Below are positions 25,519 through 35,433 of a stretch of DNA of 64,000 nucleotides, piece by piece. The DNA is taken from positions 186,001 to 250,000 of the forward strand of contig CACYVN010000001.1 of NCBI GenBank assembly GCA_902777855.1, given 5' to 3'. The position numbers and the translations under genes were made by a program. This stretch comes from an uncultured bacterium. GTDB taxonomy: Bacteria; Cyanobacteriota; Vampirovibrionia; Gastranaerophilales; Gastranaerophilaceae. Numbering within the stretch: position 1 is the first letter of the stretch; each line of letters begins with the position of its first letter. The notes under the pieces were generated by a model. The model saw only the letters and a program-made list of their open reading frames with translations, was not told the origin of the DNA and did not search any database.

Positions 25519-27309
25519 CTAACCGATTGTTACCAATACTTGTCCGTTTTGGACTTTATTACCTACTTCAATTTCGACCGATTTAACAGTACCTGATACA
25601 GGTGATTTGATTTCTGTTTCCATCTTCATTGCTTCAACTACTGCAATTACATCACCTTCTGAAATGCTGTCGCCTTCCGATACAAGAACTTTTAATACAT
25701 TCCCCGGAAGTGCAGCCTTAACAGGAGTACCTTCACCGCCAACATTTGCCTTAGCCTCAATACCTTCTTTTACGCTAAAATCATACAATTTGCCGTTAAC
25801 AGTAGCCTTATCGCCTTCCAAAGCGACTGCATATTTTTTACCGTTTACGGTAACGGTATAACCATTTGTATCGTTGCCTGCATCTGATTTAGGTTCTGAT
25901 GATTTTTCATTCTTACGAACACCGATTGTACCTTTGCCCTGCAAGAACAAAATACCTTTTTCTTTACAAGCGGCAGAGATAAATAAGTTTTCGTCATTAA
26001 CTTCCAATCCTGCATCTTCAAGACGCTTTTTAGCAACTTCCAAACCTTTATTCGGGTCTTTGTCGTTCAAATCAACAACAGTTTCAGTTGTCGGTTCAAG
26101 CCCTAATTGTTCGTGAGCAATTTTTACAACTTCAGGATCCGGAGTGCAAGGTGTCTTACCAAAATATCCCAAAACCATTTTGCCGTAACCTTCGGCAATT
26201 TTCTTCCACGCTCCGAACATTACATTATTAAATGCCTGTTGGAAATAAAATTGAGAAACAGGAGTAACAGATGTACCGAAACCGCCTTTTTCTACAACTT
26301 CTTTCATTGCCGCAACAACTTCAGGATATTTATCCATCAGGTTGTTATCACGAAGCATTTGAGTATTTGCGGTCAAAGCACCACCCGGCAATGGTGATTG
26401 AATAATCATTGGATTGACTGCCATTGCTTCAGGAGGTAAAAAGTAATCTTTCATACATTCTTTAAAGATTTCTTCTGTTTCCAAAATCTTTTCTACATCA
26501 ATACCCAAATCGTATTCTGTGCCTTTTAGTGCGTGCCACATAGAAACGATATCAGGCTGAGCAGTACCGCCTGAAACAGGTTTCATTGATAAGTCGATGC
26601 AATTTGCACCGCCTTCTAATGCTGCCAGATATGCAGCCAAGCCTGTCCCTGCTGTTTCGTGTGAATGGAAACGAATATCTGCTCCTTCACCTAAAATTTC
26701 TCTTGTTCTTTTTACTGTTTCAAATACTTTTCTCGGAGCAGATGTACCTGAGGCATCTTTAAATGCTAATGAATCAAATTCAATACCCGCATCCAAAATT
26801 GAACGTAAGACTCGTTCATAAAATTTTACATCATGCGCACCCTGACAACCGATAGGAAGTTCCATCATTGTAATTGTAACTTCATGTTTCAAACCGTGTT
26901 TTTTAATACATTGGCTTGAATATAATAAGTTGTTTACATCGTTGAGGGCATCAAAGTTTCTGACTGTTGTAACACCGTGTTTTGCAAACATTTTTGCATG
27001 CAAATCAATGACATCTCGCGGCTGAGAATCAAGCCCTACAACATTAACCCCTCTTGAAAGAGATTGTAAGTTAATATCAGGACCGACAGCAGCTCTGATT
27101 TTGTCCATTGTTTCAAATGCGTTTTCGTTACAATAGAAAATCGGTGACTGAAATCTTGCCCCGCCCGCAACTTCAAAGTGTTTTAAGCCCGCTTTTACGG
27201 CAGACTGCAGAGCAGGAATAAAGTCATCGACAAAAACTCTTGCTCCGTAAACAGACTGGAACCCGTCTCTGAATGACGTATCCATTACTTTAATAAGTTT
27301 TTTACTCAT
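25519..27309 (-). CDS. oadA: Decarboxylase alpha subunit: carboxyltransferase plus biotin carrier
   Basis: A 596-residue protein. It has an N-terminal TIM-barrel carboxyltransferase domain ([10 protein letters not shown]; metal-binding RFHSHETAG), a conserved carboxylase domain, a Gly/Asp linker and a C-terminal biotinyl domain with [15 protein letters not shown], where the Lys is biotinylated. This matches OadA and the PycB half of pyruvate carboxylase. The barrel's active-site phrase RDGFQS differs from the common RDAHQS, so the substrate may not be oxaloacetate. GAAAGGA precedes the ATG. It lies between oadG and oadB, with birA upstream to attach biotin. Confidence 0.93.
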   Translation of the reverse strand: MSKKLIKVMDTSFRDGFQSVYGARVFVDDFIPALQSAVKAGLKHFEVAGGARFQSPIFYCNENAFETMDKIRAAVGPDINLQSLSRGVNVVGLDSQPRDVIDLHAKMFAKHGVTTVRNFDALNDVNNLLYSSQCIKKHGLKHEVTITMMELPIGCQGAHDVKFYERVLRSILDAGIEFDSLAFKDASGTSAPRKVFETVKRTREILGEGADIRFHSHETAGTGLAAYLAALEGGANCIDLSMKPVSGGTAQPDIVSMWHALKGTEYDLGIDVEKILETEEIFKECMKDYFLPPEAMAVNPMIIQSPLPGGALTANTQMLRDNNLMDKYPEVVAAMKEVVEKGGFGTSVTPVSQFYFQQAFNNVMFGAWKKIAEGYGKMVLGYFGKTPCTPDPEVVKIAHEQLGLEPTTETVVDLNDKDPNKGLEVAKKRLEDAGLEVNDENLFISAACKEKGILFLQGKGTIGVRKNEKSSEPKSDAGNDTNGYTVTVNGKKYAVALEGDKATVNGKLYDFSVKEGIEAKANVGGEGTPVKAALPGNVLKVLVSEGDSISEGDVIAVVEAMKMETEIKSPVSGTVKSVEIEVGNKVQNGQVLVTIG

Positions 27310-27337
27310 ATATATATCCTTTCATTATAAATTAAAA

Positions 27338-27571
27338 TTAACTTCTTTTGGCCATAATCGCCGCAATAGCAACGGCAATTGCTTCATCAATATTTGAAGA
27401 AACTTTTTTTGCTGTTGATTTTATTTCTTCAACTGCTTCAGGGAAAATTTTATTCAACCATCCCACAATTTTTGACATTATACCCATCGCAAATATAAGC
27501 ACCGTAAGGAATGCCAAAACAGTACCCATTCCGATAAGCAATAATGCCAACCCGTTTTCAAAATTGTTCAT
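27338..27571 (-). CDS. oadG: Na+-pumping decarboxylase gamma subunit
   Basis: A 77-residue protein with one N-terminal membrane helix (GLALLLIGMGTVLAFLTVLIFAMGIM) and a soluble tail, the layout of OadG, which assembles the alpha and beta subunits. Its ATG overlaps the birA stop as ATGA. It is recognised mainly from topology, size and operon position. Confidence 0.88.
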   Translation of the reverse strand: MNNFENGLALLLIGMGTVLAFLTVLIFAMGIMSKIVGWLNKIFPEAVEEIKSTAKKVSSNIDEAIAVAIAAIMAKRS

Positions 27572-28293
27572 AATATATCTCCTATGTTTAATATCAAATC
27601 TTTATTATCTTCGGTCTGCAAAATAAGTTCGCCGTTATTATTTATTCCTTTTGCATAGCCGGATTTTACGCTGTTTAGCACCTGAACATTCAAATCTTTT
27701 TCAAGAAAACAATTTCTTTTAAGGTAATCGTTCATTATATATTCAAAACCTTTTGATAAAAATTCATCATAAGATTTGAAAAATTCTGTTAAAAATTCAT
27801 CTAAAAATGCTTCAGAATTAACGCTTTTACCTATTTCGAGGTTAAGAGAGGTAACAACTCTGTCAGGTATATTTTCAACATCTTCTTTTGAGGCATTTAG
27901 ATTAATACCTATTCCCAAAATTATTCCTTTGAGTTCGTTATTTTCTATAACTGTTTCACATAAAATTCCGCAAATCTTACGCAATCCGTCAATCATAACA
28001 TCATTTGGCCATTTGACTTTCGGGTTTAGACCGTAATTTTCAAAAATTTTGCATAAAATAACTGATGCGTACTGAGTTAGATTTGAATAAACAGGACAAA
28101 ACGCACCTGACGGTTTTAAGACTATAGAGAAGAACAAATTATTATCTCCTAAATCAACCCAGGTACGGTTTAGTCTCCCTCTGCCGCTCGTCTGCCGCAG
28201 AGCATGCACAACTGTCTTGTCCTCAAGCAGGGTAAGATGCTCTTTTGAGTAAGTATTTGTAGATTTGGTCTCCTCAAGTTTTATAACTCTCAT
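27568..28293 (-). CDS. birA: Biotin-[acetyl-CoA-carboxylase] ligase
   Basis: A 241-residue biotin protein ligase with SGRGRLNRTW (biotinyl-AMP-binding loop), NNLFFSIVLKP, KWPNDVM and GILCETVIEN...GIGINLN. There is no N-terminal helix-turn-helix, so it is a ligase without the repressor function. It attaches biotin to carrier domains. It overlaps oadG by 4 bp, so it is made together with the biotin-dependent decarboxylase. Confidence 0.95.
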   Translation of the reverse strand: MRVIKLEETKSTNTYSKEHLTLLEDKTVVHALRQTSGRGRLNRTWVDLGDNNLFFSIVLKPSGAFCPVYSNLTQYASVILCKIFENYGLNPKVKWPNDVMIDGLRKICGILCETVIENNELKGIILGIGINLNASKEDVENIPDRVVTSLNLEIGKSVNSEAFLDEFLTEFFKSYDEFLSKGFEYIMNDYLKRNCFLEKDLNVQVLNSVKSGYAKGINNNGELILQTEDNKDLILNIGDIL

Positions 28294-28357
28294 AAAATCC
28301 TCTAATCAGAAGTTTCCAATTAGTATAATTATACAACAAACAAAATAAATATATTAA

Positions 28358-28387
28358 AACCCCGAAACTTTTAAAAGTTTCGGGGTT
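28358..28387. terminator. Long palindromic terminator
   Basis: A perfect 30-bp palindrome with 15-base arms (AACCCCGAAACTTTT and its complement) lies downstream of the small gene at 28402 on the minus strand, insulating it from birA. Confidence 0.85.
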
Positions 28388-28401
28388 AAGTTTTTCATTA
28401 T

Positions 28402-28614
28402 TTAGAATAATCTGTGAAGATAGAACGGATTATTCGGATCGTAAATACTTGTCTGTTTAATAAATTCTGCGTGATTTTGTATTGGAATATTTGCCTTTTT
28501 TACTACTTTTGGTGCAACTTTTTGGGCAGCTTTTTCTCCTGCTTTTACAACTGTTTTTGCCCCTTTCCCGAATAAGTACCTCAATCCGCTAAACGCAATT
28601 TTACCAATTCCCAT
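28402..28614 (-). CDS. Small basic hypothetical protein
   Basis: A 70-residue protein with a strongly basic, Ala/Lys-rich N-terminal half (GKGAKTVVKAGEKAAQKVAPKVVKKA) and a C-terminal YDPNNPFYLHRLF. The composition recalls DNA- or membrane-binding small proteins. GGGGAAAA precedes the ATG. No domain recognised. It is divergent from the ATP synthase operon. Confidence 0.6.
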   Translation of the reverse strand: MGIGKIAFSGLRYLFGKGAKTVVKAGEKAAQKVAPKVVKKANIPIQNHAEFIKQTSIYDPNNPFYLHRLF

Positions 28615-28788
28615 AATTTTCCCCTTTCATACTTTCTGAAATTATTTCCCCATATTTTAATAAAGTATTTTTGTAGGACTGAATTGCTTTTTGCGAATAT
28701 ATAGTTTAACAATACTTAATAAACCATATTAAATTTACAGTTTGCTAAATATTTGTTTCAATGGTATTATAAAAACGAAGGGAGTAAT

Positions 28789-29475
28789 ATGGAACACTGG
28801 GTTTGCAAAGCATCATTATTCGGACACGGTTTTTCGTTCAATGTTGATACCGTTATAACAATGTGGCTTGCAATGGCTGTATTACTTCTTCTTGCATTTT
28901 TTGCAACCAGGAAAATTTCTGTTTTCCCGTCAAAATTACAGGTTGCTTTTGAAAATATTCTCGGATTCTTCTGGGGAATGTCAGATTCTTTAATGGGGAA
29001 AGAGGGCAGAAAACATATTCCTCTTATCGCATCTTTGTTTTTCTTTATTATTGTAGCAAATCTTATGGGGCAAATACCTTTCCGAGTTATGGAATTAAAA
29101 AGCGGAGAGCTTGCATCTCCGACAAACGATATAAATGTCACGGCTGCACTTGCAATTATAGTTTTAATTTACTATATTGCAGCAGGTTTAAAGAAGAAAA
29201 AACTTAAATTCTTATTAAGTAACTTGTCGCCAATAAGCATATTTACATGTCTTATTGATATATTAGAAATGTTTACAAGACCATTGACACTTGCACTTCG
29301 ACTTTTCGGGAACATACTTGCTGGCGAAATACTTATTTCCGCTATGCTCGGGCTTTGTGCATACTTTTTGCCGCTGCCGTTTATGTTTTTTGAGGTTTTG
29401 GTTGCATGTGTTCAGGCACTGGTATTTGCAATGCTGACGATGGTTTATGTATCAACGGCTGTACAGGAAGAATAA
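28789..29475 (+). CDS. atpB: ATP synthase F0 subunit a
   Basis: The 228-residue membrane subunit a forms the ion path next to the c ring. The essential Arg lies in MFTRPLTLALRLFGNILAGEI, and the C-terminal helix is PFMFFEVLVACVQALVFAMLTMVYVSTA. ATG 28789 follows AAGGGAG; an in-frame ATG 12 codons earlier has no site. It opens the seven-gene operon a-c-b'-b-delta-alpha-gamma. No atpI is present upstream. Confidence 0.96.
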   Translation: MEHWVCKASLFGHGFSFNVDTVITMWLAMAVLLLLAFFATRKISVFPSKLQVAFENILGFFWGMSDSLMGKEGRKHIPLIASLFFFIIVANLMGQIPFRVMELKSGELASPTNDINVTAALAIIVLIYYIAAGLKKKKLKFLLSNLSPISIFTCLIDILEMFTRPLTLALRLFGNILAGEILISAMLGLCAYFLPLPFMFFEVLVACVQALVFAMLTMVYVSTAVQEE

Positions 29476-29503
29476 AATTAAGGTAATAAAAAGGAGAAAA
29501 ATT

Positions 29504-29734
29504 ATGGTAGCAGAATTAGCACAATTAGGAGCAGGTATTGCAATAGGTTTTGGCGCAGTCGGTGCAGGTTTAGGTATCGGTGTAGCAACAAAAGGTTTAA
29601 TGGAAGCAATGTCAAGACAGCCGGAAGTGGCAACAAAAGCTTTAGTCTTTTTCTTAATCGGTGCTGCAATGGCTGAAGCCTGCGCAATATACGCATTGAT
29701 TATTGCATTAAAATTAGCAGGTATGATGGGATAA
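29504..29734 (+). CDS. atpE: ATP synthase F0 subunit c
   Basis: A 76-residue two-helix proteolipid with a Gly/Ala-rich first helix (GAVGAGLGIGVATKGLMEAMSRQPE) and the carboxylate in the second helix (AAMAEACAIYALIIAL). The Na+-type ligands seen in Ilyobacter (Gln in helix 1, Ser-Thr after the Glu) are replaced by Ile and Ala-Cys, so proton coupling is likely. The ATG at 29504 has AAAAGGAG; the frame is open further upstream but overlaps atpB. Confidence 0.96.
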   Translation: MVAELAQLGAGIAIGFGAVGAGLGIGVATKGLMEAMSRQPEVATKALVFFLIGAAMAEACAIYALIIALKLAGMMG

Positions 29735-29738
29735 CCAA

Positions 29739-30167
29739 ATGGAATTCAACGCAACTTTTCTTATAACGGCAATAAGTTTTATAACATTCACCATTTTAAT
29801 GAATGCTATACTTTATCGTCCGCTGGAAAAAATCGTTGAAGAAAGAAAAGAACTAATAGAAAAAAATTATTCAGATAGCGAAAAAGCAAAGCTTGAAACA
29901 AAATCCATTTTAGAGAAAAAAGCGCAGGAGCTTGCTCAGGCAAAAGCTGAGGCAAAAGATTCCGTAACTTCAAAACTGAAAAATGATTCTGATGAGAGTT
30001 CACAAAAACTGCGTGATGAAAAAATCAAAAGTGTTCAATACATATCCGAGCAGAAAGAAAAACTCAGAAATGAAAGTGAAATGACAGAAGCTAATTTAAG
30101 CGAAAATATTAAACAATATGCACAGATGATTAAAGACAAGTTATTTGGAGGACAGGCAAATGGCTGA
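29739..30167 (+). CDS. ATP synthase F0 subunit b'
   Basis: A 142-residue stalk subunit with an N-terminal membrane helix (FLITAISFITFTILMNAILYRPLEKIVEERK) and a long charged coiled coil. It is the first of two b-type subunits in tandem, the b' position typical of cyanobacteria and chloroplast-like operons. It starts 4 bp after atpE, and its stop overlaps the next ATG by 8 bp. Confidence 0.92.
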   Translation: MEFNATFLITAISFITFTILMNAILYRPLEKIVEERKELIEKNYSDSEKAKLETKSILEKKAQELAQAKAEAKDSVTSKLKNDSDESSQKLRDEKIKSVQYISEQKEKLRNESEMTEANLSENIKQYAQMIKDKLFGGQANG

Positions 30168-30660
30168 TGTTTTTAATCTGATTTTACACTCAAATCTTTT
30201 TAATTTTACAATCTTTTTGCTCATAATTATTGTAATTTGCGCAAAAGTTGATATCAACGCAGCTCTATGCAAAATGAAGGACAAAGTAGTTTCGGAAATC
30301 AATAATTCAAGAACGGAAAAAGACAATTCTTTAACAAGTTTGGCTGATGCTAAAAACGAGTATTCAAAACTATCAGAGGAACTTAAAAATATATCTGATA
30401 TGGCAAAACTCAAAGCAGACTCCCTGTCAAAACAAGTTGCACTTGATACCAAGCAAAAAATCGCAAACATAGAGAAAAATGCAGAAAATATTTTAAGTGC
30501 TGAGCAAAAAAATCTTACATCTGCGCTGATTTCAAAACTCGGAGTTAAATCTGTGGAATTTGCGAAATATAGTATTATTGAAGAACTTACAAAGAACCCG
30601 CAATTACACAACAAATTTATAGAAGAAAGTATTGCAAAACTTGATGAGGTGGTACTATGA
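30160..30660 (+). CDS. atpF: ATP synthase F0 subunit b
   Basis: A 166-residue stalk subunit with an N-terminal membrane helix (LFNFTIFLLIIIVICAKVDI) and a long alpha-helical part that contacts delta. ATG 30160 has TTGGAGG 7 bases upstream and overlaps the b' stop; its own stop overlaps atpH as ATGA. With b', it forms a heterodimeric peripheral stalk. Confidence 0.93.
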   Translation: MADVFNLILHSNLFNFTIFLLIIIVICAKVDINAALCKMKDKVVSEINNSRTEKDNSLTSLADAKNEYSKLSEELKNISDMAKLKADSLSKQVALDTKQKIANIEKNAENILSAEQKNLTSALISKLGVKSVEFAKYSIIEELTKNPQLHNKFIEESIAKLDEVVL

Positions 30661-31187
30661 CGGAATTTATATCACAGGCATCAAAAATTTATGCAAGTGC
30701 ACTTGTCGGTCTTGATATTGATAAAAATGTCATCATTAATGATTTGTCGCAGGTGCTTGAAGTATTTGGACAATCAGAGGATTTAAGGTCAATACTTTCA
30801 AATTCTTCTGTTAATTTTGGCAAGAAAAAAGAGATTTTATCGGAAATCTTTAGCGGGAAAATTGATGAAAAAATTGTAAATTTTCTGTTTATTCTAACAG
30901 AAAAAAATAAAATCAACCTGCTTGCTCAAATTCTTGAATCATTTGAGCAGGTATCTGCGGAAAACTCCGGTATAAGTGTTGTTGAAATAATTTCGGCAAT
31001 AGAATTAAACGAAAGTTATAAACAAAGAATTATTCAAAAACTTGAGGCGAAGTTAAGTAAAAAAGTAGAACCTGTATGGGACATTGAACCCGAAATAATC
31101 GGAGGTCTGATTTTCAAAATAGGTGATACGGTAATTGACACGAGTTTAAAAAACAAGATAGAAAATTTTAGCAAAGTAATGAAATAG
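30657..31187 (+). CDS. atpH: ATP synthase F1 subunit delta
   Basis: A 176-residue peripheral-stalk subunit (OSCP type). It has the N-terminal helical domain (ISQASKIYASALVGLAL-like start) and the C-terminal signature EPVWDIEPEIIGGLIFKIGDTVIDTSLKNKI. It joins F1 alpha to the b stalk and is translationally coupled to atpF. Confidence 0.93.
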   Translation: MTEFISQASKIYASALVGLDIDKNVIINDLSQVLEVFGQSEDLRSILSNSSVNFGKKKEILSEIFSGKIDEKIVNFLFILTEKNKINLLAQILESFEQVSAENSGISVVEIISAIELNESYKQRIIQKLEAKLSKKVEPVWDIEPEIIGGLIFKIGDTVIDTSLKNKIENFSKVMK

Positions 31188-31196
31188 GAGCAGATA

Positions 31197-32708
31197 ATGG
31201 CACTAATACAACCTGATGAAATCAGTTCAATTATTAAAAGCAAAATAGAAAATTACGAATTACAAACCGAAGTTTCAAACACCGGTACGGTTTTGGAAGT
31301 CGGCGACGGAATTTCAAGAGTTTACGGATTACGTAATGTTATGGCAAACGAACTTGTTCAATTTGAAGACGGACACGGTACTTTGGGAATGGCAATGAAT
31401 CTTGAAGAAGATAATGTCGGGGTCGTAATATTAGGTGAATACACGGATATTAAAGAAGGAACAATAGTTAAGACAACAGGCAGAATTGCATCAGTTCCTG
31501 TCGGTGACGGTTTAATAGGACGAATTATTGACCCGACTGGTGCTGTTCTTGATGGTAAAGGAGATTATCCTTACGAAAAAACAAGACCGATTGAAAGGGT
31601 TGCCCCCGGTATCGTTACAAGACGTTCTGTTTGTCAGCCTTTACAGACAGGCTTGACAGCTATTGATGCTCTGACTCCTATCGGCAGAGGGCAAAGAGAA
31701 CTTATTATCGGGGACCGTCAGACGGGTAAAACCGCTATTGCGATTGATACAATTATCAACCAAAAGGGTAAAGATGTAATTTGCATCTATGTAGCTATCG
31801 GGCAAAAAGCTTCTACCGTTGCACATTTAGCAAAGACGTTAGAAGAATACGGCGCCATGGCTTATACAATTATTGTATCTTCAACCGCAGATGAATCGGC
31901 ACCGTTACAATATATTGCACCGTTTGCGGGTGTTACTATCGGTGAAGAATTTATGGAACAGGGTAAAGATGTTTTGATAGTCTATGATGACCTTTCAAAA
32001 CATGCTCAGGCATACCGTGCAATGAGTTTGCTTCTTAAAAGACCGCCGGGACGTGAAGCGTACCCCGGGGATGTATTTTATCTTCATTCAAGATTATTGG
32101 AACGTGCCGTTAAACTCAATGACGAACTCGGCGGCGGAAGTATTACGGCTCTGCCTATCATTGAAACACAGGCGGGCGATGTTTCCGCATACATTCCGAC
32201 AAACGTAATTTCTATCACTGACGGGCAGATTTTCCTTGAAACAGATACATTTAATGCAGGTCAAAGACCTGCTATCAACGCAGGTATCTCTGTTTCCCGT
32301 GTCGGCGGTGCGGCACAGACAAAAGGCATCAAACAGGTTGCAGGAACTTTAAGACTTGCACTTGCTCAGTATCGTGAACTTGAAGCATTTGCTCAGTTTG
32401 CATCAGACCTTGATGCTTCTACCAAAAAACAATTATTAAGAGGTGAGAAACTGACAGAAGTTCTTAAACAACTGCAATATAACCCTTTGAGTGTCGCTCA
32501 GCAGATTTCTATTCTGTTTGCCGCAAATGAAGGTATTTTAGATGATATTGAAAATTCAAGAATCCAGAAATTCAAAAAAGACTGGTTCATTTATTTTGAT
32601 GCCAATATGTCTGAATTGTCTGAAAGACTGAATGCCGGCGCTGCATTGTCTGATGAAGATAAAATCGCCCTCAAAGCGGCGTTGGAATCATTTAAGGCAA
32701 CATTCTAA
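31197..32708 (+). CDS. atpA: ATP synthase F1 subunit alpha
   Basis: The 503-residue alpha subunit of F1, with Walker [12 protein letters not shown], the [24 protein letters not shown] region, [29 protein letters not shown] and the arginine-finger region [17 protein letters not shown]. Length and motifs are complete. A 63-bp spacer separates it from atpG, with no gene in between. Confidence 0.98.
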   Translation: MALIQPDEISSIIKSKIENYELQTEVSNTGTVLEVGDGISRVYGLRNVMANELVQFEDGHGTLGMAMNLEEDNVGVVILGEYTDIKEGTIVKTTGRIASVPVGDGLIGRIIDPTGAVLDGKGDYPYEKTRPIERVAPGIVTRRSVCQPLQTGLTAIDALTPIGRGQRELIIGDRQTGKTAIAIDTIINQKGKDVICIYVAIGQKASTVAHLAKTLEEYGAMAYTIIVSSTADESAPLQYIAPFAGVTIGEEFMEQGKDVLIVYDDLSKHAQAYRAMSLLLKRPPGREAYPGDVFYLHSRLLERAVKLNDELGGGSITALPIIETQAGDVSAYIPTNVISITDGQIFLETDTFNAGQRPAINAGISVSRVGGAAQTKGIKQVAGTLRLALAQYRELEAFAQFASDLDASTKKQLLRGEKLTEVLKQLQYNPLSVAQQISILFAANEGILDDIENSRIQKFKKDWFIYFDANMSELSERLNAGAALSDEDKIALKAALESFKATF

Positions 32709-32771
32709 TCAATATCGGTCATTCGCTGCGGGTACTTCCCTCTAAAAGGGCAGAAAGTTTAAAGGAACAAT

Positions 32772-33704
32772 ATGGCAAGTTTAAAAAGCATAAAAAAGAG
32801 AATAAACAGCGTTCAAAGCACAAAAAAGATTACAAGGGCAATGAAAATGGTTGCTTCTGCAAAAGTGCGGGCATCTGAAACTGCCGTAAAGGCTTCACGT
32901 CCTTATGCTATGGAGCTTTACCACATGTTTGAAAGACTTTTAAACTCTGTCGGGACATTCAGCTCTGATACACTCAAAATTAAACGTGCCGTTGATAATT
33001 ACCCAAAACTTCTTGAAAAAAGAGAATTTAAAACAGTCGGTTTGTTTGCTATCACTTCCAACAAAGGACTTGCAGGGGCTTACAGTTCAAATGTTGTAAA
33101 AGCGACCGTTAAACGAATAAAAGAGTTAAAAGAACAAGGTATCGGGGTTAAAGTTTTTGTTGCTGGGCAAAAAGGTGTTTCTATGCTGCAAAGACGTTTA
33201 GCCACACTGAATTGTTCACTGGAGAAAAAGTATTTTTCTGTTGTTGATACCCCTGATGCTATGGGAGCAAGAGAGATAGCTGAAGATATGGCGGAATACT
33301 ATGTTGACGGTCGTATTGATAAAATTGAGATTATAACAACAAGATTTCGCAACATGGTTAGTTACAGTGTTGACAAATGGCCAATTTTGCCACTTGATGG
33401 GATAAAAGATAATCACGAAAAAATAACTGATAACATTATTGAACCGCTAATGGAATTTACCCCGGACAAGCACCATATTTTGCAAAAAGTTGTCCCGATG
33501 TATATTACGGATATAATTTATCAGGCACTTTTAGAAGCTAAAGCAAGCGAACTTGCTTCCCGTATGACCGCTATGTCAGCGGCAACATCTAATGCCGAAA
33601 AAATTATTCACGATTTATCCATTCAATATAACAAACTCCGTCAGGCTGCGATAACCAATGAAATTATTGAAGTTATAAGCGGTGCAAATTCACAACGAAA
33701 ATAA
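32772..33704 (+). CDS. atpG: ATP synthase F1 subunit gamma
   Basis: A 310-residue rotor subunit starting MASLKSIKKRINSVQSTKKITRAMKMVA, with the conserved C-terminal helix (EAKASELASRMTAMSAATSNAEKIIHDLSIQYNKLRQAAITNEIIEV). It ends the operon. Genes for beta and epsilon are absent from the window and must lie elsewhere, as in cyanobacteria where they form a separate operon. Confidence 0.97.
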   Translation: MASLKSIKKRINSVQSTKKITRAMKMVASAKVRASETAVKASRPYAMELYHMFERLLNSVGTFSSDTLKIKRAVDNYPKLLEKREFKTVGLFAITSNKGLAGAYSSNVVKATVKRIKELKEQGIGVKVFVAGQKGVSMLQRRLATLNCSLEKKYFSVVDTPDAMGAREIAEDMAEYYVDGRIDKIEIITTRFRNMVSYSVDKWPILPLDGIKDNHEKITDNIIEPLMEFTPDKHHILQKVVPMYITDIIYQALLEAKASELASRMTAMSAATSNAEKIIHDLSIQYNKLRQAAITNEIIEVISGANSQRK

Positions 33705-33713
33705 AACAAATTA

Positions 33714-35375
33714 TTATACTATATTTCTGCTTTGCCAGAAATATATATCATTTCCTTTTATCCCGCCTTCAATATCCTGTGGGGCACCAAATTCTTTTTC
33801 TACAATGAGCGCATTTTGTGCGACTTTTTTTAACTGTTCAAATAATTGCGTATTATCGGACAAATCATTTTCAATTGGTTCGATTTTTTCTAATTCCTGA
33901 TTTTCATTAAATTCCCCGACAGGATTTTCCAATTGTATTGAATCATAAGTTAAAATTCCGCTATCTTTATTGTATGTGAATACATGCGGATTAACAGTAT
34001 TATCGTATAAAAAATTGGAATATAAATCTATTTTCAGATTTCCTTTTTCATCATCTGTATATAAAGTAAACTTATAATCAGGTTGTATTCTACGCTGTAA
34101 TAATACCCCATACTGAATATTTTCATCCGGTACACTGTGCATTTCTCTTGAAAACCGTGCATCAGAACTCCATTTTGACCTGACAACCTGCATTATTGCC
34201 TTATATAAGTCTTTCCTGTTCTCGGGCATTGCAGCTGTAGAAACGTAAATTCCTGCAGCCGAATAGTTGGGTAAATCTTCACCATTAAATGATGAGCGCA
34301 CCATTATATCCTCATCTTCATTTTTGATAATATCGTTATCCAATAATTTTTGGGTCAAATTGTCCATTCTTTCCTTACAAAATTCTTCTTTATATGGAAT
34401 ATCAGCTTGCTCTTTACAAATATAATAACGATCAAGCTTATTGTAATTTTGTTCCTGTAACGGATTTTCATCAAACATATCCAAAATATAACCATGTGGA
34501 AGTGCTAAAGATTCAGGTATATTTATATCAATTTTACCCTGCTCTTTAAGTTTTTCCAAACGCCTTAAATTAACTGCTTTCGCTCCTATAATATCGGAAT
34601 TGTATTCTTTGGAAGTCAAAATTTTATTACAAAATCTTAGCTTTGGCACACGAATTGTAGGGTAAAGCATTGGTTGTCCTGCTTTATCAGTTTCATTAAA
34701 TCTTATATTTCCGTCTTTAATTTCGAGTTCGACATTTTTGCCGTTAAGAGAAATAAGTTTATCAATAATTTCAGGTTCAAATATTGCCCCGCAAACATTT
34801 GTTGCCTGGCGAAGTTGGGTTGTTATATGAGAAAAAGCCCCGCAATCATATGCTGTGTATATTATCCCGACAATATTCGGATCTTTTGCAGTTTGTTCAA
34901 ATTTTGGAGTTATAAGTATTGTCGGCTCTGAAACATTTAATGGCTTTTCGCTGAAAACACCTAATCCGTCACTATCATACATTATTTTCCCTATTGCTTT
35001 ACCTTCTTTTATTCCACAAATCGTATGTTGTCTGTGCATAACATGACAGTCGTGTGCAAGCTTTTGTATCATTTTTTTCGGATTAATTTCATATTCCTTG
35101 CCATTATTTAAATCAACATTCCCGGTATCCTTATATAAAATATGATATTTAAAATCAGGTACTATCGTATAAACCGATGCAGTATAAAAATCACCCTCTT
35201 TTCTCATTTTCGCATGCTTTTCTTCACCCCAAGGTTGATGATAAATAAGATAAGGTTCTTGTCCTAAATTCTTTTCATTATCAGTCCGGATAACAATATG
35301 GGTGTTTTTATGCTCAACTTCATAAGAATGAGCTTTAAATACAGGCTGATAACTGTTTAATCCGTATATACGCAT
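33714..35375 (-). CDS. Dikinase-like protein (phosphohistidine plus PPDK ATP-binding domain)
   Basis: A 553-residue protein. Residues 20-80 are beta-rich and carbohydrate-binding-like (VIRTDNEKN...YLIYHQPWGEE...YTIVPDFKYHILY). A phosphohistidine domain follows with DCGAFSH183ITTQLRQ, and then a C-terminal PEP-synthase/PPDK ATP-binding domain: GAKAVNLRRL, VRSSFNGEDLPNYSAAG, VLLQRRIQPDYKF, EGGIKGNDIYFWQSR. The order binding domain-His domain-ATP domain is that of alpha-glucan, water dikinases rather than PEP synthase (ATP domain first). It may phosphorylate storage glucan. ATG 35375 lacks a strong ribosome site. Function inferred from architecture. Confidence 0.65.
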   Translation of the reverse strand: MRIYGLNSYQPVFKAHSYEVEHKNTHIVIRTDNEKNLGQEPYLIYHQPWGEEKHAKMRKEGDFYTASVYTIVPDFKYHILYKDTGNVDLNNGKEYEINPKKMIQKLAHDCHVMHRQHTICGIKEGKAIGKIMYDSDGLGVFSEKPLNVSEPTILITPKFEQTAKDPNIVGIIYTAYDCGAFSHITTQLRQATNVCGAIFEPEIIDKLISLNGKNVELEIKDGNIRFNETDKAGQPMLYPTIRVPKLRFCNKILTSKEYNSDIIGAKAVNLRRLEKLKEQGKIDINIPESLALPHGYILDMFDENPLQEQNYNKLDRYYICKEQADIPYKEEFCKERMDNLTQKLLDNDIIKNEDEDIMVRSSFNGEDLPNYSAAGIYVSTAAMPENRKDLYKAIMQVVRSKWSSDARFSREMHSVPDENIQYGVLLQRRIQPDYKFTLYTDDEKGNLKIDLYSNFLYDNTVNPHVFTYNKDSGILTYDSIQLENPVGEFNENQELEKIEPIENDLSDNTQLFEQLKKVAQNALIVEKEFGAPQDIEGGIKGNDIYFWQSRNIV

Positions 35376-35433
35376 AATCTTATAATACCTGTAAATATTT
35401 TTTTTTGCTATTTCGATTATAATTTGTGCATTT

